This document shows positions 36,426 to 45,579 of a stretch of 64,000 nt of DNA, piece by piece. Source of the stretch: Terrabacter sp040702505. GTDB lineage: Bacteria > Actinomycetota > Actinomycetes > Actinomycetales > Dermatophilaceae. The notes beneath the pieces are model-generated. The model searched no databases and was not told the DNA's origin. It saw nothing but the letters and a program-made list of their open reading frames with translations. The stretch lies in the NCBI RefSeq assembly GCF_040702505.1, contig NZ_JBFBLC010000004.1, positions 395,706-459,705 of the forward strand, written 5' to 3'. A program made the translations under genes and the position numbers. Numbering within the stretch: the stretch's first letter is position 1; every line of letters begins with the position of its first letter.

Positions 36426-37367
36426 ATGAGCGCGCTCTCGCCTGCCGCCCCCGTCGAGCCCGCCCGGGCGCTGCCGACCGGGGAGCAGTGGACCATCGGC
36501 CACGGCGGCTTCGAGGCCACCGTCGTCGAGGTGGGCGGCGGGCTGCGCACCCTGAGCCGCGACGGCGTCGACGTCGTCGCCGGGTACGCCGCCGAGGAGC
36601 CGTGCGCGTCCGGACGCGGTCAGCAGCTCATGCCGTGGCCCAACCGGCTGCGCGACGGCCGTTACGCCTTCGGCGGCACCGAGCACCAGCTGCCGATCAC
36701 CGAGGTGCCGCGCGGCAATGCGAGCCACGGCCTCGTGCGGTGGGCCCTCTGGGAGCTCGTCGAGCTCGAGGACGACCGGGTGACGGTGGGCTACCGCCTG
36801 CACCCGCAGCCCGGCTGGGACCACTTCCTCGACCTGCGCACCACCTACCTGCTCGACGACTCCGGCCTCGTCGTCACGGCCGCTGCCCGCAACGTCGGGC
36901 CGACCGCGGCGCCCTTCGGCTACGGCGCCCACCCCTACCTCGCGATCGGGGACACGCAGCTGCCCGACGTCGAGCTGCACGTCCCGGCAGCCACCTGGGT
37001 GGAGGTCGACGACCGCCTGCTGCCGGCTGCCACGCACCCGGTCGACGGGCAGCCGTGCGACTTCCGCGAGCCGCACCGTGTGGGGGAGGTGACGCTCGAC
37101 ACCGCCTACACCGATGTCCTGCGCGACGACGACGGCATGTGGCGCGTCACCGTGGCGGCGGCCGACCGGGGCGCGACGCTGTGGGCCGACGCCTCCTTCC
37201 CGTGGCTGCAGGTCTTCACCGCCATCGCCGAGGACCGCAAGGGCGAGGTCGGCATCGCCGTCGAGCCGATGAGCTGCCCCGCCGACGCCTTCAACTCCGG
37301 CCGCGACCTCGTCGTGCTCGAGCCCGGTGAGGAGTGGACGGGCACCTGGGGCATCAGCCCCGCCTGA
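36426..37367 (+). CDS. Aldose 1-epimerase family protein
   Basis: A 313-residue beta-sandwich protein of the galactose mutarotase superfamily. Seen: LMPWPNRLRDGRYAFGGTEHQL, the general-acid region GNASHGLVRW, GYGAHPYLAIG with the second histidine, and VEPMSCPADAFNSG with the catalytic-base glutamate near residue 280. It interconverts anomers of aldoses; exact sugar unknown. Single gene, diverging from the helicase-associated gene. One GTATGCCG word (reverse) lies 12 bases after the stop. Confidence 0.88.
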   Translation: MSALSPAAPVEPARALPTGEQWTIGHGGFEATVVEVGGGLRTLSRDGVDVVAGYAAEEPCASGRGQQLMPWPNRLRDGRYAFGGTEHQLPITEVPRGNASHGLVRWALWELVELEDDRVTVGYRLHPQPGWDHFLDLRTTYLLDDSGLVVTAAARNVGPTAAPFGYGAHPYLAIGDTQLPDVELHVPAATWVEVDDRLLPAATHPVDGQPCDFREPHRVGEVTLDTAYTDVLRDDDGMWRVTVAAADRGATLWADASFPWLQVFTAIAEDRKGEVGIAVEPMSCPADAFNSGRDLVVLEPGEEWTGTWGISPA

Positions 37368-37515
37368 CCCGGACACACGGCATACGCCCTCGGGGGGAGA
37401 ACCTGCGCGGGGCGGGAATTCGCGTTGCGCGATGCAGTTAGGCTGGACGGGAGCGCAAGGAGCGCCATCGAGTCGCGTCGTCGGACGGCCGACCGAGATC
37501 TGAACGAGGTGGACT

Positions 37516-37911
37516 GTGCCGACTGGCAAGGTCAGGTTCTACGACGCGGAGAAGGGCTTCGGATTCATCTCCGAGGACTCGGGCGCGGACGTCTTCCTGC
37601 ACGCGAACGCCCTCCCCGCGGGGGTCACGACCCTCAAGAAGGGCGTGCGGGTCGAGTTCGGCATCGTCGAGGGCCGCAAGGGCGCCCAGGCGCTGTCGGT
37701 CAAGGTGCTCGACCCGGTCCAGTCGGTGGCCGCCAACAAGTCGGCGCAGACGCGCAAGTCGCCCGAGGAGCTCGTCGTCATCATCGAGGACGTCGTGCAG
37801 CTGCTCGACGGTGTCGGCAACGGCTACCGCGCCGGGCGCCGTCCGGAGCGCAAGCTCGCCTCCAACGTCGCCCGGGCCCTGCGCGGGCTCGCCGACGAGC
37901 TGGAGAAGTGA
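37516..37911 (+). CDS. Cold-shock domain protein with C-terminal extension
   Basis: 131 residues starting at GTG. The first 66 residues are a cold-shock domain with both nucleic-acid-binding motifs in the forms KGFGFIS and DVFLHANAL. A 65-residue extension follows (QTRKSPEELVVIIEDVVQLLDG...LASNVARALRGLADELEK), predicted helical, which distinguishes it from the 67-residue CspA type. Binds RNA or single-stranded DNA. Five bases separate its stop from the DUF3027 gene, so they probably form an operon. Confidence 0.92.
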   Translation: MPTGKVRFYDAEKGFGFISEDSGADVFLHANALPAGVTTLKKGVRVEFGIVEGRKGAQALSVKVLDPVQSVAANKSAQTRKSPEELVVIIEDVVQLLDGVGNGYRAGRRPERKLASNVARALRGLADELEK

Positions 37912-37915
37912 CCCG

Positions 37916-38833
37916 ATGACCGTGACCGCAGCCCGGACCGACGCCGTCCTGCTCGCCGCCGTCGACCTCGCCCGCAGCGCCCTCGAGGAGATCGCCGAGC
38001 CCGGCACCGTCGGCGCCCACCTCGGCATGGACCTGCTCGAGGAGCGCCTCGGCATGCACTGGTTCGAGTGCACGTCGCCGGGCTACCGCGGCTGGCGCTG
38101 GGGCGTCAGCGTGGCGCGCGTGCCGCGCGCCAAGGTGGCCACGGTCTGCGAGACGAACCTGCTGCCCGGTCCCGACGCCGTGCTGGCGCCGGAGTGGCTG
38201 CCGTATGCCGACCGGCTGGCTCCCGGCGACCTCGGCGCCGGCGACGTGCTGCCCTTCCGGCCCGACGACCCCTACCTCGAGGCGGGTTTCGAGGCCACCG
38301 GGGAGGAGGACGTCGACCAGATGGCCTTCTTCGAGCTCGGGCTCGGTCGGCCGCGCGTGCTGTCGGCCGAGGGCCGCGAGGCAGCCGCCACCCGGTGGTA
38401 CTCCGGCGACAACGGCCCTGCTTCCGAGGTGGCCGTCAAGGCCACGGCCCGGTGCACGACGTGCGGCTACTTCCTGCCGATGGCGGGGGCGCTGCGAGTG
38501 ACCTTCGGCGTCTGCGCCAACGAGTGGAGCCCGTCCGACGGTCGGGTCGTCTCGCTCGACCACGGCTGCGGCGCCCACTCCGAGACCGACATGGAGCACC
38601 CCGAGCCGACCCCGGTGGGGGAGCCGATCGTCGACGAGTTCGCGGTCGACCTCGAGCCGGCGCAGCAGCATTCGGAGCAGCAGGCTCCCGAGGCCTCGTC
38701 CGAGCGCACCTCCGAGCAGTCCTCCGAGGAGCCTTCCGAGGAGTCCGCGGAGGCCGCCGAGGAGTCCGCGGAGGAGTCCGGGCAGGACTCGGGCGAGGAG
38801 CAGCACGGCTCGGACGACCCGGTCACCGACTGA
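37916..38833 (+). CDS. DUF3027 protein
   Basis: A 305-residue cytosolic protein of the actinobacterial DUF3027 family. The family core includes GAHLGMDLLEERLGMHWFEC, the GYRGWRWGVSVARVPR segment and a four-cysteine/histidine segment CTTCGYFLPMAG...FGVCANEWSPSDGRVVSLDHGCGAHSE that may bind zinc. The last 70 residues are an acidic Glu/Ser repeat tail. Function is unknown. It follows the cold-shock gene, an arrangement common in actinobacteria as far as I recall. Confidence 0.85.
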   Translation: MTVTAARTDAVLLAAVDLARSALEEIAEPGTVGAHLGMDLLEERLGMHWFECTSPGYRGWRWGVSVARVPRAKVATVCETNLLPGPDAVLAPEWLPYADRLAPGDLGAGDVLPFRPDDPYLEAGFEATGEEDVDQMAFFELGLGRPRVLSAEGREAAATRWYSGDNGPASEVAVKATARCTTCGYFLPMAGALRVTFGVCANEWSPSDGRVVSLDHGCGAHSETDMEHPEPTPVGEPIVDEFAVDLEPAQQHSEQQAPEASSERTSEQSSEEPSEESAEAAEESAEESGQDSGEEQHGSDDPVTD

Positions 38834-38855
38834 CGTCCGACGGCGCGGGGGTCGC

Positions 38856-39161
38856 TCAGGCGGCGTCGCGAGCGTTCCCACGCCCCCGGCGTACGTAGGC
38901 CCAGCCCAGGGCACCGAGCGCCAAGCCGGCCACGCACGTCCACGGCCACCACGAGCGGTCGCCCTCGTGCAGTGCCGGCACCAGGAGCGTCACGACGAGT
39001 GCCACGAGCCACGCGGCGAGCCCGACCTCGATGATCCGAAGCATCGGCACGCGCAGCGGCTCGATCACGTCGGCGCGGGCGCCCTCGGGGCGGGGCTGCC
39101 CGGCCGCCGCGTCGGACGGCGCGGGGTCCGCGGCGGGGGTGGTCTCGTCGGTCACGCCCAC
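38856..39161 (-). CDS. DUF2530 small membrane protein
   Basis: About 101 residues with a Pro/Ala-rich N-terminus and two transmembrane helices (IIEVGLAAWLVALVVTLLVPAL and WWPWTCVAGLALGALGWAYV), ending in RRGRG. This is the DUF2530 pattern (PLRVPM...G...W). Function unknown. A GTG two codons inside (39155) is an alternative start. It converges with DUF3027 and diverges from the purine permease. Confidence 0.8.
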   Translation of the reverse strand: MGVTDETTPAADPAPSDAAAGQPRPEGARADVIEPLRVPMLRIIEVGLAAWLVALVVTLLVPALHEGDRSWWPWTCVAGLALGALGWAYVRRGRGNARDAA

Positions 39162-39213
39162 AGCCTAGGGTCTCGTTTCGTGCCCGAATCATGCCGCCAC
39201 TAAGGTGTGCCGC

Positions 39214-40719
39214 ATGTCGACGCAAACGCGCACCAAGACCCCGACGCCGACACGGTCGGGGCTCGACGGCTTCTTCAAGATCACCGAGCGCGGCTCCACC
39301 GTCGCGCGTGAGGTCCGTGGTGGCGTCGTCACCTTCTTCACGATGGCCTACATCATCGTGCTGAACCCGATCATCCTCTCGAGCGCCATCGACGGCTCCG
39401 GGAACCTGATCGGCGGCACGACCGACCCCATCCAGAGCAAGCTGCTCGTCGCCGTGGGCACGGCTGTCGTGGCCGGCGTCATGTCGATCCTGATGGGACT
39501 CTTCGCCAACTTCCCGATCGCCCTGGCCGCGGGTCTGGGCATCAACGGCCTCATCGCCGGCATGGTGGTCACCCACTCGAGCGAGAAGATCACCTACGCC
39601 GACCTCATGGGCCTGGTGGTCATCGAGGGCATCATCATCCTCGTCCTCGTGCTGACCGGCTTCCGCAGGGCGGTCTTCAAGGCGATCCCGGGCACGCTCA
39701 AGGTCGCGATCTCGGTCGGCATCGGCCTGTTCATCGCCTACATCGGCGTCATCGACGCCGGCTTCGCGCGCCGACCCAGCACCCCCGGCACGGTCCCCAG
39801 CGAGCTCGGCATCGGCGGCAGCCTCGACGGCTGGCCCACCCTCGTCTTCGTCGTCGGCGTCTTCCTCATCGCCATGCTGCTGATCCGCAAGGTCAAGGGC
39901 GCGATCCTCATCGGGATCGTCGGGGCCACGGTGCTCGCCATCGTGCTCGAGGCGATCTTCCACATCGGCCCGCGGGTCTTCGACAAGACCGGCGCCCTGA
40001 CCAACCCGTCGGCCTGGGCGCTGACGGTGCCCAAGCTGCCCGACAGCATCACCAACACCCCCGACCTCGGCATCCTCGGACAGTTCAGCCTGCTCGGGTC
40101 GTTCAGCAAGATCGGCGTCGTCACGTCGATCATGTTCGTCTTCTCGCTGCTGCTCGCCGACTTCTTCGACACCATGGGCACCGTCGTGGCGATCGGCACC
40201 GAGGCCAAGCTGCTCGACGAGGACGGCAACCCGCCGCACACCGACCGCATCCTCGTCGTCGACTCGGTGGCGGCCATCGCCGGTGGCGCCGGTGGTGTCA
40301 GCAGCAACACCTCCTACATCGAGTCGGCCTCAGGTGTCGAGGAGGGCGCCCGCACGGGCCTCGCGGCGATTGTGACCGGGGTGCTCTTCCTGCTCGCGAC
40401 CTTCCTGGCGCCGCTGTTCGCGGTCGTCCCGTCGGAGGCCGCGGCGCCAGCCCTCGTCATCGTCGGCTTCCTGATGATGTCGCAGGTCAAGAACATCGAG
40501 TGGGACGACATGGACATCGCGCTGCCGGCGTTCCTGACGATCGTGCTCATGCCGTTCACCTACAACATCACCGTGGGCATCGGGGCCGGCTTCATCGCGT
40601 GGGTGCTCGTCAAGATCGTCCGTGGCCGCACCCGCGACGTCCACCCGCTGCTGTGGGTCGTGGCCGCCTTCTTCGTCGTCTACTTCATCAAGACGCCGCT
40701 GCAGACCCTCTTCAGCTGA
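39214..40719 (+). CDS. NCS2-family purine permease (AzgA type)
   Basis: About 501 residues with some 12 helices. FFTMAYIIVLNPIILS near the N-terminus, ALAAGLGINGLIAG, LLLADFFDTMGTVVAIG and SNTSYIESASGVEEGARTG are signature segments of the AzgA branch, which imports adenine, guanine and hypoxanthine with protons. I place the start at ATG 39214, with AAGG eight bases before, rather than the GTG at 39205. A terminator follows 23 bases after the stop. Confidence 0.92.
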   Translation: MSTQTRTKTPTPTRSGLDGFFKITERGSTVAREVRGGVVTFFTMAYIIVLNPIILSSAIDGSGNLIGGTTDPIQSKLLVAVGTAVVAGVMSILMGLFANFPIALAAGLGINGLIAGMVVTHSSEKITYADLMGLVVIEGIIILVLVLTGFRRAVFKAIPGTLKVAISVGIGLFIAYIGVIDAGFARRPSTPGTVPSELGIGGSLDGWPTLVFVVGVFLIAMLLIRKVKGAILIGIVGATVLAIVLEAIFHIGPRVFDKTGALTNPSAWALTVPKLPDSITNTPDLGILGQFSLLGSFSKIGVVTSIMFVFSLLLADFFDTMGTVVAIGTEAKLLDEDGNPPHTDRILVVDSVAAIAGGAGGVSSNTSYIESASGVEEGARTGLAAIVTGVLFLLATFLAPLFAVVPSEAAAPALVIVGFLMMSQVKNIEWDDMDIALPAFLTIVLMPFTYNITVGIGAGFIAWVLVKIVRGRTRDVHPLLWVVAAFFVVYFIKTPLQTLFS

Positions 40720-40741
40720 GTCACCGAGAACGTATGCCGTC

Positions 40742-40769
40742 AGGCCCCCTCCCGACCGGGAGGGGGCCT
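40742..40769 (+). terminator. Terminator after the purine permease gene
   Basis: A perfect 12-bp stem AGGCCCCCTCCC / GGGAGGGGGCCT with a GACC loop, ending in TT. A GTATGCCG word sits immediately before it at about 40731. Confidence 0.85.
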
Positions 40770-40830
40770 TCGCGCGTGGTGGGCGATCCACTTGGGCGTC
40801 CGGCCTCGGGAATGATTAGCAGAGGTAATG

Positions 40831-40843
40831 AGTTAAGGTAACT
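40831..40843. promoter_or_regulatory. Candidate MarR operator / promoter
   Basis: AGTTA-AGG-TAACT is a perfect 5-bp inverted repeat in an unusually AT-rich 30-base stretch (GATTAGCAGAGGTAATGAG precedes it) 31 bases before the TTG start of the marR-like gene. Such sites are typical autoregulatory operators of MarR proteins; direct evidence is lacking. Confidence 0.55.
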
Positions 40844-40873
40844 ATCGCCCAGACTGCACTTCCGAGGACCCAC

Positions 40874-41323
40874 TTGCGTACCAAGACTCTGACCACCCAG
40901 CTCTCCCGGGCTGAGCTCGTCTCCCTCTCCAACGACATCCGACTGGCCTGCATGCGCATCTCGCGCCGGGTCCGCTTCGAATCCGACCGCGAGCTGCCGC
41001 CGCACCAGTACTCCGTCCTCGTCCGCCTCGAGGAGGAGCCGCGCACCAACAGCGAGCTCGCCGACATCGAGCGCGTCTCTGCGCCGAGCATGAAGCGCAC
41101 CACGAGCGCGCTCGTCGAGCTCGGACTCGTGTCCCGTGCCGACGACCCCACCGACGGCCGGCAGGTGATCCTGTCCCTGACGCCCGAGGGGCTCAAGGTG
41201 CTCCGGCGGATCCGCCGGCACCGCGACGAGTGGATGCTCTCGCGCTTCGAGCACCTGACCGACGAGGAGCGCGAGCTGCTCCAGCGCGCGGCCGTCGTGC
41301 TGTCGAAGGTGGCGAGCAAGTGA
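40874..41323 (+). CDS. MarR-family transcriptional regulator
   Basis: 149 residues starting at TTG. The winged helix-turn-helix is clear: NSELADIERVSAPSMKRTTSALVELGLVSRADDPTDGRQVILSLTPEG (residues about 58-105) includes the wing DPTDGR. Its TGA overlaps the GTG of the MFS gene, so it is the first gene of a regulator-exporter-micropeptide operon and probably represses it through the AT-rich palindrome just upstream. Confidence 0.9.
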   Translation: MRTKTLTTQLSRAELVSLSNDIRLACMRISRRVRFESDRELPPHQYSVLVRLEEEPRTNSELADIERVSAPSMKRTTSALVELGLVSRADDPTDGRQVILSLTPEGLKVLRRIRRHRDEWMLSRFEHLTDEERELLQRAAVVLSKVASK

Positions 41324-42606
41324 GCCCCACCTTCCACTCGCTCTCCATCCCCAACTACCGCATCTACGCCTCCGGCGCGATCGTCTCCAACGTCGGCACG
41401 TGGATGGGCCGCGTTGCCCAGGACTGGCTCGTGCTGACGGTCCTGACCAACCACTCGTCCTCGGCGCTCGGCATCGTCACCGGGCTGCAGTTCCTGCCGT
41501 TCCTGCTGCTGGCGCCCTTCGCGGGCATGCTCGTCGACCGCTTCCCCAAGCGTCGGCTGCTCTTCCTGACCCAGAGCGCCCTGCTGCTGACGGCGCTGGC
41601 CCTCGCCGTGCTCACCGCCACCGGCGTCGTCCAGCTCTGGCACGTCTACCTGCTCGCCTTCCTCCAGGGCATCGCGACGGCCGTCGACAACCCGGCGCGG
41701 CAGACCTTCGTCTCCGAGATGGTCGACAGGGAGCACCTGCCCAACGCGGTCGCGCTCAACAGCGCCTCGTTCAACCTCGGTCGCCTCATCGGCCCGGGCG
41801 TGGCGGGCCTGGTCATCGCGTGGTTCGGCCTCTCGCCGGCCCTCTTCGCCAACGCCGCGACCTTCGTCTTCGTGCTCGTCGCGCTGCTGCGGATGAACGC
41901 CAGCCTGCTGACCCCGTCGCCGCGGGCCCGGGGCAAGGGGCAGATCCGCCAGGGCCTGCGCTACGTCAAGGGCCGCCCCGACATCGTCCTCGTCATGGCG
42001 CTCGTGTTCGTGCTGGGGACCTTCGGCATGAACTTCCAGATCACGATGGCGCTGATGGCCACGAAGGTCTTCGACAAGGGCCCGGGGGAGTACGGCCTGC
42101 TCGGCTCGATCATGGCCGTGGGCTCGCTCACCGCGGCCCTGCTGTCGGCGCGCCGGGCCCGGCCGCGGCTTCGCGTGCTGCTTGTGGCGCTGGCCGGCTT
42201 CACCATCTCGACCGCCCTGCTCGCGACGGCCCCGAACTACGTGCTCTTCGCCGTCTTCCTCGTGCCGACCGGGCTGTCCGCGCTGACCGCCCTGACCACG
42301 GCCAACGCCATGGTCCAGGTCAGCGTCGACCCCGTCATGCGCGGCCGTGTCATGGCCCTCTACATGGCGATCTTCATGGGCGGCACCCCGGTCGGCGCAC
42401 CGGTGATCGGGTGGATCGGCGACGTGTGGGGACCCCGATGGACGATCGCCATCGGCACCGTCGCGGTCGGCCTGAGCCTCCTGGCAGTGGCCTTGTGGTT
42501 CACCCGTAGGCAGAATGTCGCGGTGACCATCCAGACCCAGCGGCGCCCGCGTCTGCGCATCCAGCTCGCCTCGCCCGTGCCCACGACACCCGAGGTGACG
42601 AAGTGA
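41320..42606 (+). CDS. MFS exporter (EntS/DHA3-like)
   Basis: 428 residues with about 12 helices. FHSLSIPNYRIYASG...GTWMGRVAQDWLVL at the N-terminus and LVDRFPKRRLL (motif A) are typical of DHA3-type exporters such as EntS. Start is a GTG overlapping the marR stop. The stop overlaps a very short downstream membrane-peptide frame. Probably MarR-controlled export of a small compound. Confidence 0.87.
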   Translation: MSPTFHSLSIPNYRIYASGAIVSNVGTWMGRVAQDWLVLTVLTNHSSSALGIVTGLQFLPFLLLAPFAGMLVDRFPKRRLLFLTQSALLLTALALAVLTATGVVQLWHVYLLAFLQGIATAVDNPARQTFVSEMVDREHLPNAVALNSASFNLGRLIGPGVAGLVIAWFGLSPALFANAATFVFVLVALLRMNASLLTPSPRARGKGQIRQGLRYVKGRPDIVLVMALVFVLGTFGMNFQITMALMATKVFDKGPGEYGLLGSIMAVGSLTAALLSARRARPRLRVLLVALAGFTISTALLATAPNYVLFAVFLVPTGLSALTALTTANAMVQVSVDPVMRGRVMALYMAIFMGGTPVGAPVIGWIGDVWGPRWTIAIGTVAVGLSLLAVALWFTRRQNVAVTIQTQRRPRLRIQLASPVPTTPEVTK

Positions 42607-42692
42607 GCTTCAAGTTCCGTCACCGGGTCACGGTCGCCGCGCTGGCGCTCTTCCTGCTCATCGCGGTCGTGGCGGCGGTCGTCAACCGCTGA
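42603..42692 (+). CDS. 29-residue single-helix membrane peptide, coupled to the MFS gene
   Basis: A GTG overlapping the MFS stop (GTGA junction) opens a 30-codon frame: a basic N-terminus SFKFRHRV, one hydrophobic helix (TVAALALFLLIAVVAAVV) and a final NR. The design, basic start plus exactly one helix, and the 4-base coupling are what a real membrane micropeptide would show. It is too short for similarity judgments. It may stabilise the transporter. Confidence 0.6.
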   Translation: MSFKFRHRVTVAALALFLLIAVVAAVVNR

Positions 42693-42720
42693 TCGCGGGC
42701 ACGCGCACCGACGACGCACC

Positions 42721-42751
42721 GAAGCGGCCACCTCATCGAGGTGGCCGCTTC
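42721..42751 (+). terminator. Terminator after the marR-MFS operon
   Basis: A perfect 14-bp stem GAAGCGGCCACCTC / GAGGTGGCCGCTTC with an ATC loop. It lies between two convergent genes and can work in both directions. Confidence 0.85.
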
Positions 42752-42782
42752 GCCGTTCTCCAGTGCGATCAGCTCGTCCGCG

Positions 42783-44159
42783 TCAGGGGAGCAGTCCGCC
42801 CGACGACGGGCACGTCACGACCTTGTCGACGAGGACGCACACCACCTTGCCCTTGAGGGGGTCGAGCACCCGGACGAGGTTCTTCGGGTCGCCGCTCAGC
42901 AGCGGCAGGTGCGGGAGCGCGAGCAGTCGCACGATCTCGGCGGGCAGGGTCGGGGAGGGCACGCCGGGCACGCTGGGCAGGCTCGGCACCGGGACCGTCA
43001 CCGAGGGCAGCGGGACGCCGGGCACGGAGGGCAGCGGCACGGGCAGGCCCGGTCGGCCCTTGCTCGGCGTCGGGGTCGGCTTGGGGGCAGGGTCGGGCTT
43101 CGGCCGAGGTGCCGGCGTCGTGGACGGCTTGCCCGTCTTCGAGGGGGAGGGGGACGGCTTCGCCGAGGAGCGTGGTGTGGGGTCTGCGCTCGACGAAGCC
43201 GTCGACTGGGGGGCCGGCGACACGGCATACGCGAATCCGGAGCCGGCGGGGGTGGCCGTGCCGGTGCCTGCGGCGGGGCGCGCGGCGGGCAGCGCGCTCA
43301 TCGGTACGACGGTGACGCCACGGCGGTAGGCATCGGCGATGGACAGCACGGTGCGGACGTAGCTGTCGGACTGGTTGTAGCGCAGCACGGCCTGGTAGGC
43401 GGCCCCCGGCTTGCGCAGGTCGGTCCCGCCCGAACACAGGAGCACACCCGCACCCGTGACCGCGTCGGTGAGGCTCTGCGGGTTGGCCACCCCGTCGCCG
43501 TCGGCATCGCGCCCGGCCATCCGCCAAGAGCTCGGGATGAACTGCATCGGGCCGACCGCGCGGTCGAAGACGGAGTCGTGGTCGAGCGAGCCGCCGTCGG
43601 TGTCGGTGATGCGCGCCGTGCCGTTGGAGCCGTCGAGGGGGATGCCGATGATGCCGGGTCGGGCGATGCCGCGGGTGTCGAGGACGTTGCCGCCGTACTG
43701 CGCGTGGTTGCTCTCCACGCGGCCGATCGCGCCGAGCAGCGCCCAGTCGATGCCGCAGCCGGGCTTGATGCCGTCGAGCACGCCGGCCGCGCGCTGGTAG
43801 GCCGCGAGCGCCACCGAGGGGATGCCGTTCGCGTCCAGGCGCACGGGGGCGAGGGAGTCGATGGCCGTGACCGCGCCCTTGGCGTCGGCGGGCACGCCGA
43901 CCCGGGCGTAGTCGGAGGTGTAGGTCTGGTAGATCGGTGGGAGCTGCATCGGGGCGGGCGCCGGCCCGGCCTGCGGGTAGAGCGGGCTGCCCCCGGTGAT
44001 GGGCTGGTCGGGCACGGTGATCGCCGACGCCGCTGCAGGTGCCACCGTGTCGTTGCCGCGGGTGGCGGCGAAGGTGATGCCTGCCGTGGCCAGGGCGATG
44101 ACCGGGACGGCGGCAGCGACCCGGCGCGCGGTGGTGCCCGCGCGGACGATGCGAACCAT
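42783..44159 (-). CDS. Secreted lytic transglycosylase with Pro/Ser/Thr-rich linker
   Basis: A 458-residue protein with a signal peptide or N-terminal anchor (ARRVAAAVPVIALATAGITFAA). Residues 110-260 are a soluble lytic transglycosylase-like domain: WALLGAIGRVESNHAQYGG contains the catalytic glutamate, and VGPMQFIPSSWRM and DGVANPQSLTDAV are standard motifs of actinobacterial enzymes. A long Pro/Ser/Lys-rich linker follows, then a short C-terminal domain with two cysteines (KVVCVLVDKVVTCPSS) that may form a disulfide. Cleaves peptidoglycan glycan strands. Confidence 0.88.
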   Translation of the reverse strand: MVRIVRAGTTARRVAAAVPVIALATAGITFAATRGNDTVAPAAASAITVPDQPITGGSPLYPQAGPAPAPMQLPPIYQTYTSDYARVGVPADAKGAVTAIDSLAPVRLDANGIPSVALAAYQRAAGVLDGIKPGCGIDWALLGAIGRVESNHAQYGGNVLDTRGIARPGIIGIPLDGSNGTARITDTDGGSLDHDSVFDRAVGPMQFIPSSWRMAGRDADGDGVANPQSLTDAVTGAGVLLCSGGTDLRKPGAAYQAVLRYNQSDSYVRTVLSIADAYRRGVTVVPMSALPAARPAAGTGTATPAGSGFAYAVSPAPQSTASSSADPTPRSSAKPSPSPSKTGKPSTTPAPRPKPDPAPKPTPTPSKGRPGLPVPLPSVPGVPLPSVTVPVPSLPSVPGVPSPTLPAEIVRLLALPHLPLLSGDPKNLVRVLDPLKGKVVCVLVDKVVTCPSSGGLLP

Positions 44160-44254
44160 GGGAACTCCTCGTGCGTCGGCCGCCCCCGTTGGCGGTCTGG
44201 ACGGTCAACGAGGCACGTACCCCGAAGGTCACGCCCGCCCGGCACACGCATACG

Positions 44255-44293
44255 AGAAGGCGCGGCGACCCGCCTACGGGTGCCGCGCCTTCT
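44255..44293 (-). terminator. Terminator between serC and the transglycosylase gene
   Basis: A 12-bp stem AGAAGGCGCGGC / GCCGCGCCTTCT, extended inside by ACCCG/CGGGT, forms a strong hairpin 13 bases beyond the serC stop. Confidence 0.75.
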
Positions 44294-44305
44294 GGCCGTG
44301 GGGCC

Positions 44306-45457
44306 TCAGCCCAGCTGGGAGACCACGTGGTCGATGGCCTGCGTCAGCCGGGTGACGTCGTCCGGCTCCACGGCGGGGAACATCGCGATGCGCAGCTGGT
44401 TGCGGCCGAGTTTGCGGTAGGGCTCGACGTCGACGATCCCGTGGGCGCGCAGGGTCGCGGCGACGACGGCGGCGTCGACGGACTCGTCGAAGTCGACGGT
44501 GCCGACGACCTGTGACCGGGCGGCCGGGTCGGCCACGAACGGGCTCGTCCAGGGGGTCTGCTCGGCCCAGTCGTAGAGACGACTCGAGGACTCCTTCGTG
44601 CGGGCGACGGCCCAGTCGAGGCCCCCGTTGCCGAGCATCCACTGCAGTTGGCTGTCGAGCAGGGCCAGCGTGCTGATGGCGGGGGTGTTGTAGGTCTGGT
44701 CCTTGCGGGAGTTGTCGATCGCCGTCGGCAGGCTGAAGAAGTCGGGGACCCACCGGCCCGACGCGGTGATCTCATCCACGCGGTCGAGGGCGGCGGGCGA
44801 GAAGGCCGCGAGCCACAGGCCGCCGTCGGACGCGAAGCACTTCTGCGGCGCGAAGTAGTAGACGTCGGCCTGCGTGATGTCGACCGGCAGACCACCGGCT
44901 CCGGACGTCGCATCGATGAGCACGAGCGCGTCGTCGTCGGCGCCGTCGACCCGCCGCACGGGCGCCATGACCCCGGTGGAGGTCTCGTTGTGCGGCCACG
45001 CATACACGTCGACGCCGGCCTCGGCGTGGGGCGCCGCCAGCGTGCCGGGCTCGGCTGTGACCACCGTCGGCTCGCCCAGGAAGGGGGCCGAGCGCGTGAC
45101 CGAGGCGAACTTGCTCGAGAACTCACCGAACGCCAGGTGCTGCGCGCGCTCACGTACGAGGCCGAAGGCGACGATGTCCCAGAACGCCGTCGAGCCGCCG
45201 TTGCCGAGGACGATCTCGTAGTCCTCGGGCAGCGAGAAGAGGTCACGCAGGCCCTGGCGTACTCCGGCGACGAGGTGGCGGACCGGCGCCTGGCGGTGCG
45301 AGGTGCCGAGGACCGTGCGGCCGAGCGAGGCGAGGTGGTCGAGCTGCTCGGGGCGCACCTTGGAGGGCCCGGAGCCGAAGCGTCCGTCGGCCGGGAGCAG
45401 CTTGGCCGGGATCGAGACGGGCTTGGTCACTGCGGGGGCTTCGGTCACGGCGCCCAT
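44306..45457 (-). CDS. serC: Phosphoserine aminotransferase
   Basis: About 383 residues of the actinobacterial SerC type, a PLP enzyme making 3-phosphoserine from 3-phosphohydroxypyruvate. The start region FGSGPSKVRPEQ, GNGGSTAFWD, the PLP-lysine segment FAPQKCFASDGG and HNETSTGV are present. I chose ATG 45457 (MGAVTEAP) with GGGGTGAG upstream; a GTG/ATG six codons earlier is also in frame. Single gene; other serine-pathway genes are not in the window. Confidence 0.92.
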   Translation of the reverse strand: MGAVTEAPAVTKPVSIPAKLLPADGRFGSGPSKVRPEQLDHLASLGRTVLGTSHRQAPVRHLVAGVRQGLRDLFSLPEDYEIVLGNGGSTAFWDIVAFGLVRERAQHLAFGEFSSKFASVTRSAPFLGEPTVVTAEPGTLAAPHAEAGVDVYAWPHNETSTGVMAPVRRVDGADDDALVLIDATSGAGGLPVDITQADVYYFAPQKCFASDGGLWLAAFSPAALDRVDEITASGRWVPDFFSLPTAIDNSRKDQTYNTPAISTLALLDSQLQWMLGNGGLDWAVARTKESSSRLYDWAEQTPWTSPFVADPAARSQVVGTVDFDESVDAAVVAATLRAHGIVDVEPYRKLGRNQLRIAMFPAVEPDDVTRLTQAIDHVVSQLG

Positions 45458-45579
45458 TCTCACCCCGGTGCCCACGTGGTGGACAGCCGTGCTCGGTCTC
45501 TGGACGCCGATGCGCCAGGCGGCAGGGGTTGTCCACAGGCCCGCAGCGGGAACGGACCGTCGCGGGCCACGCTGGTCCG

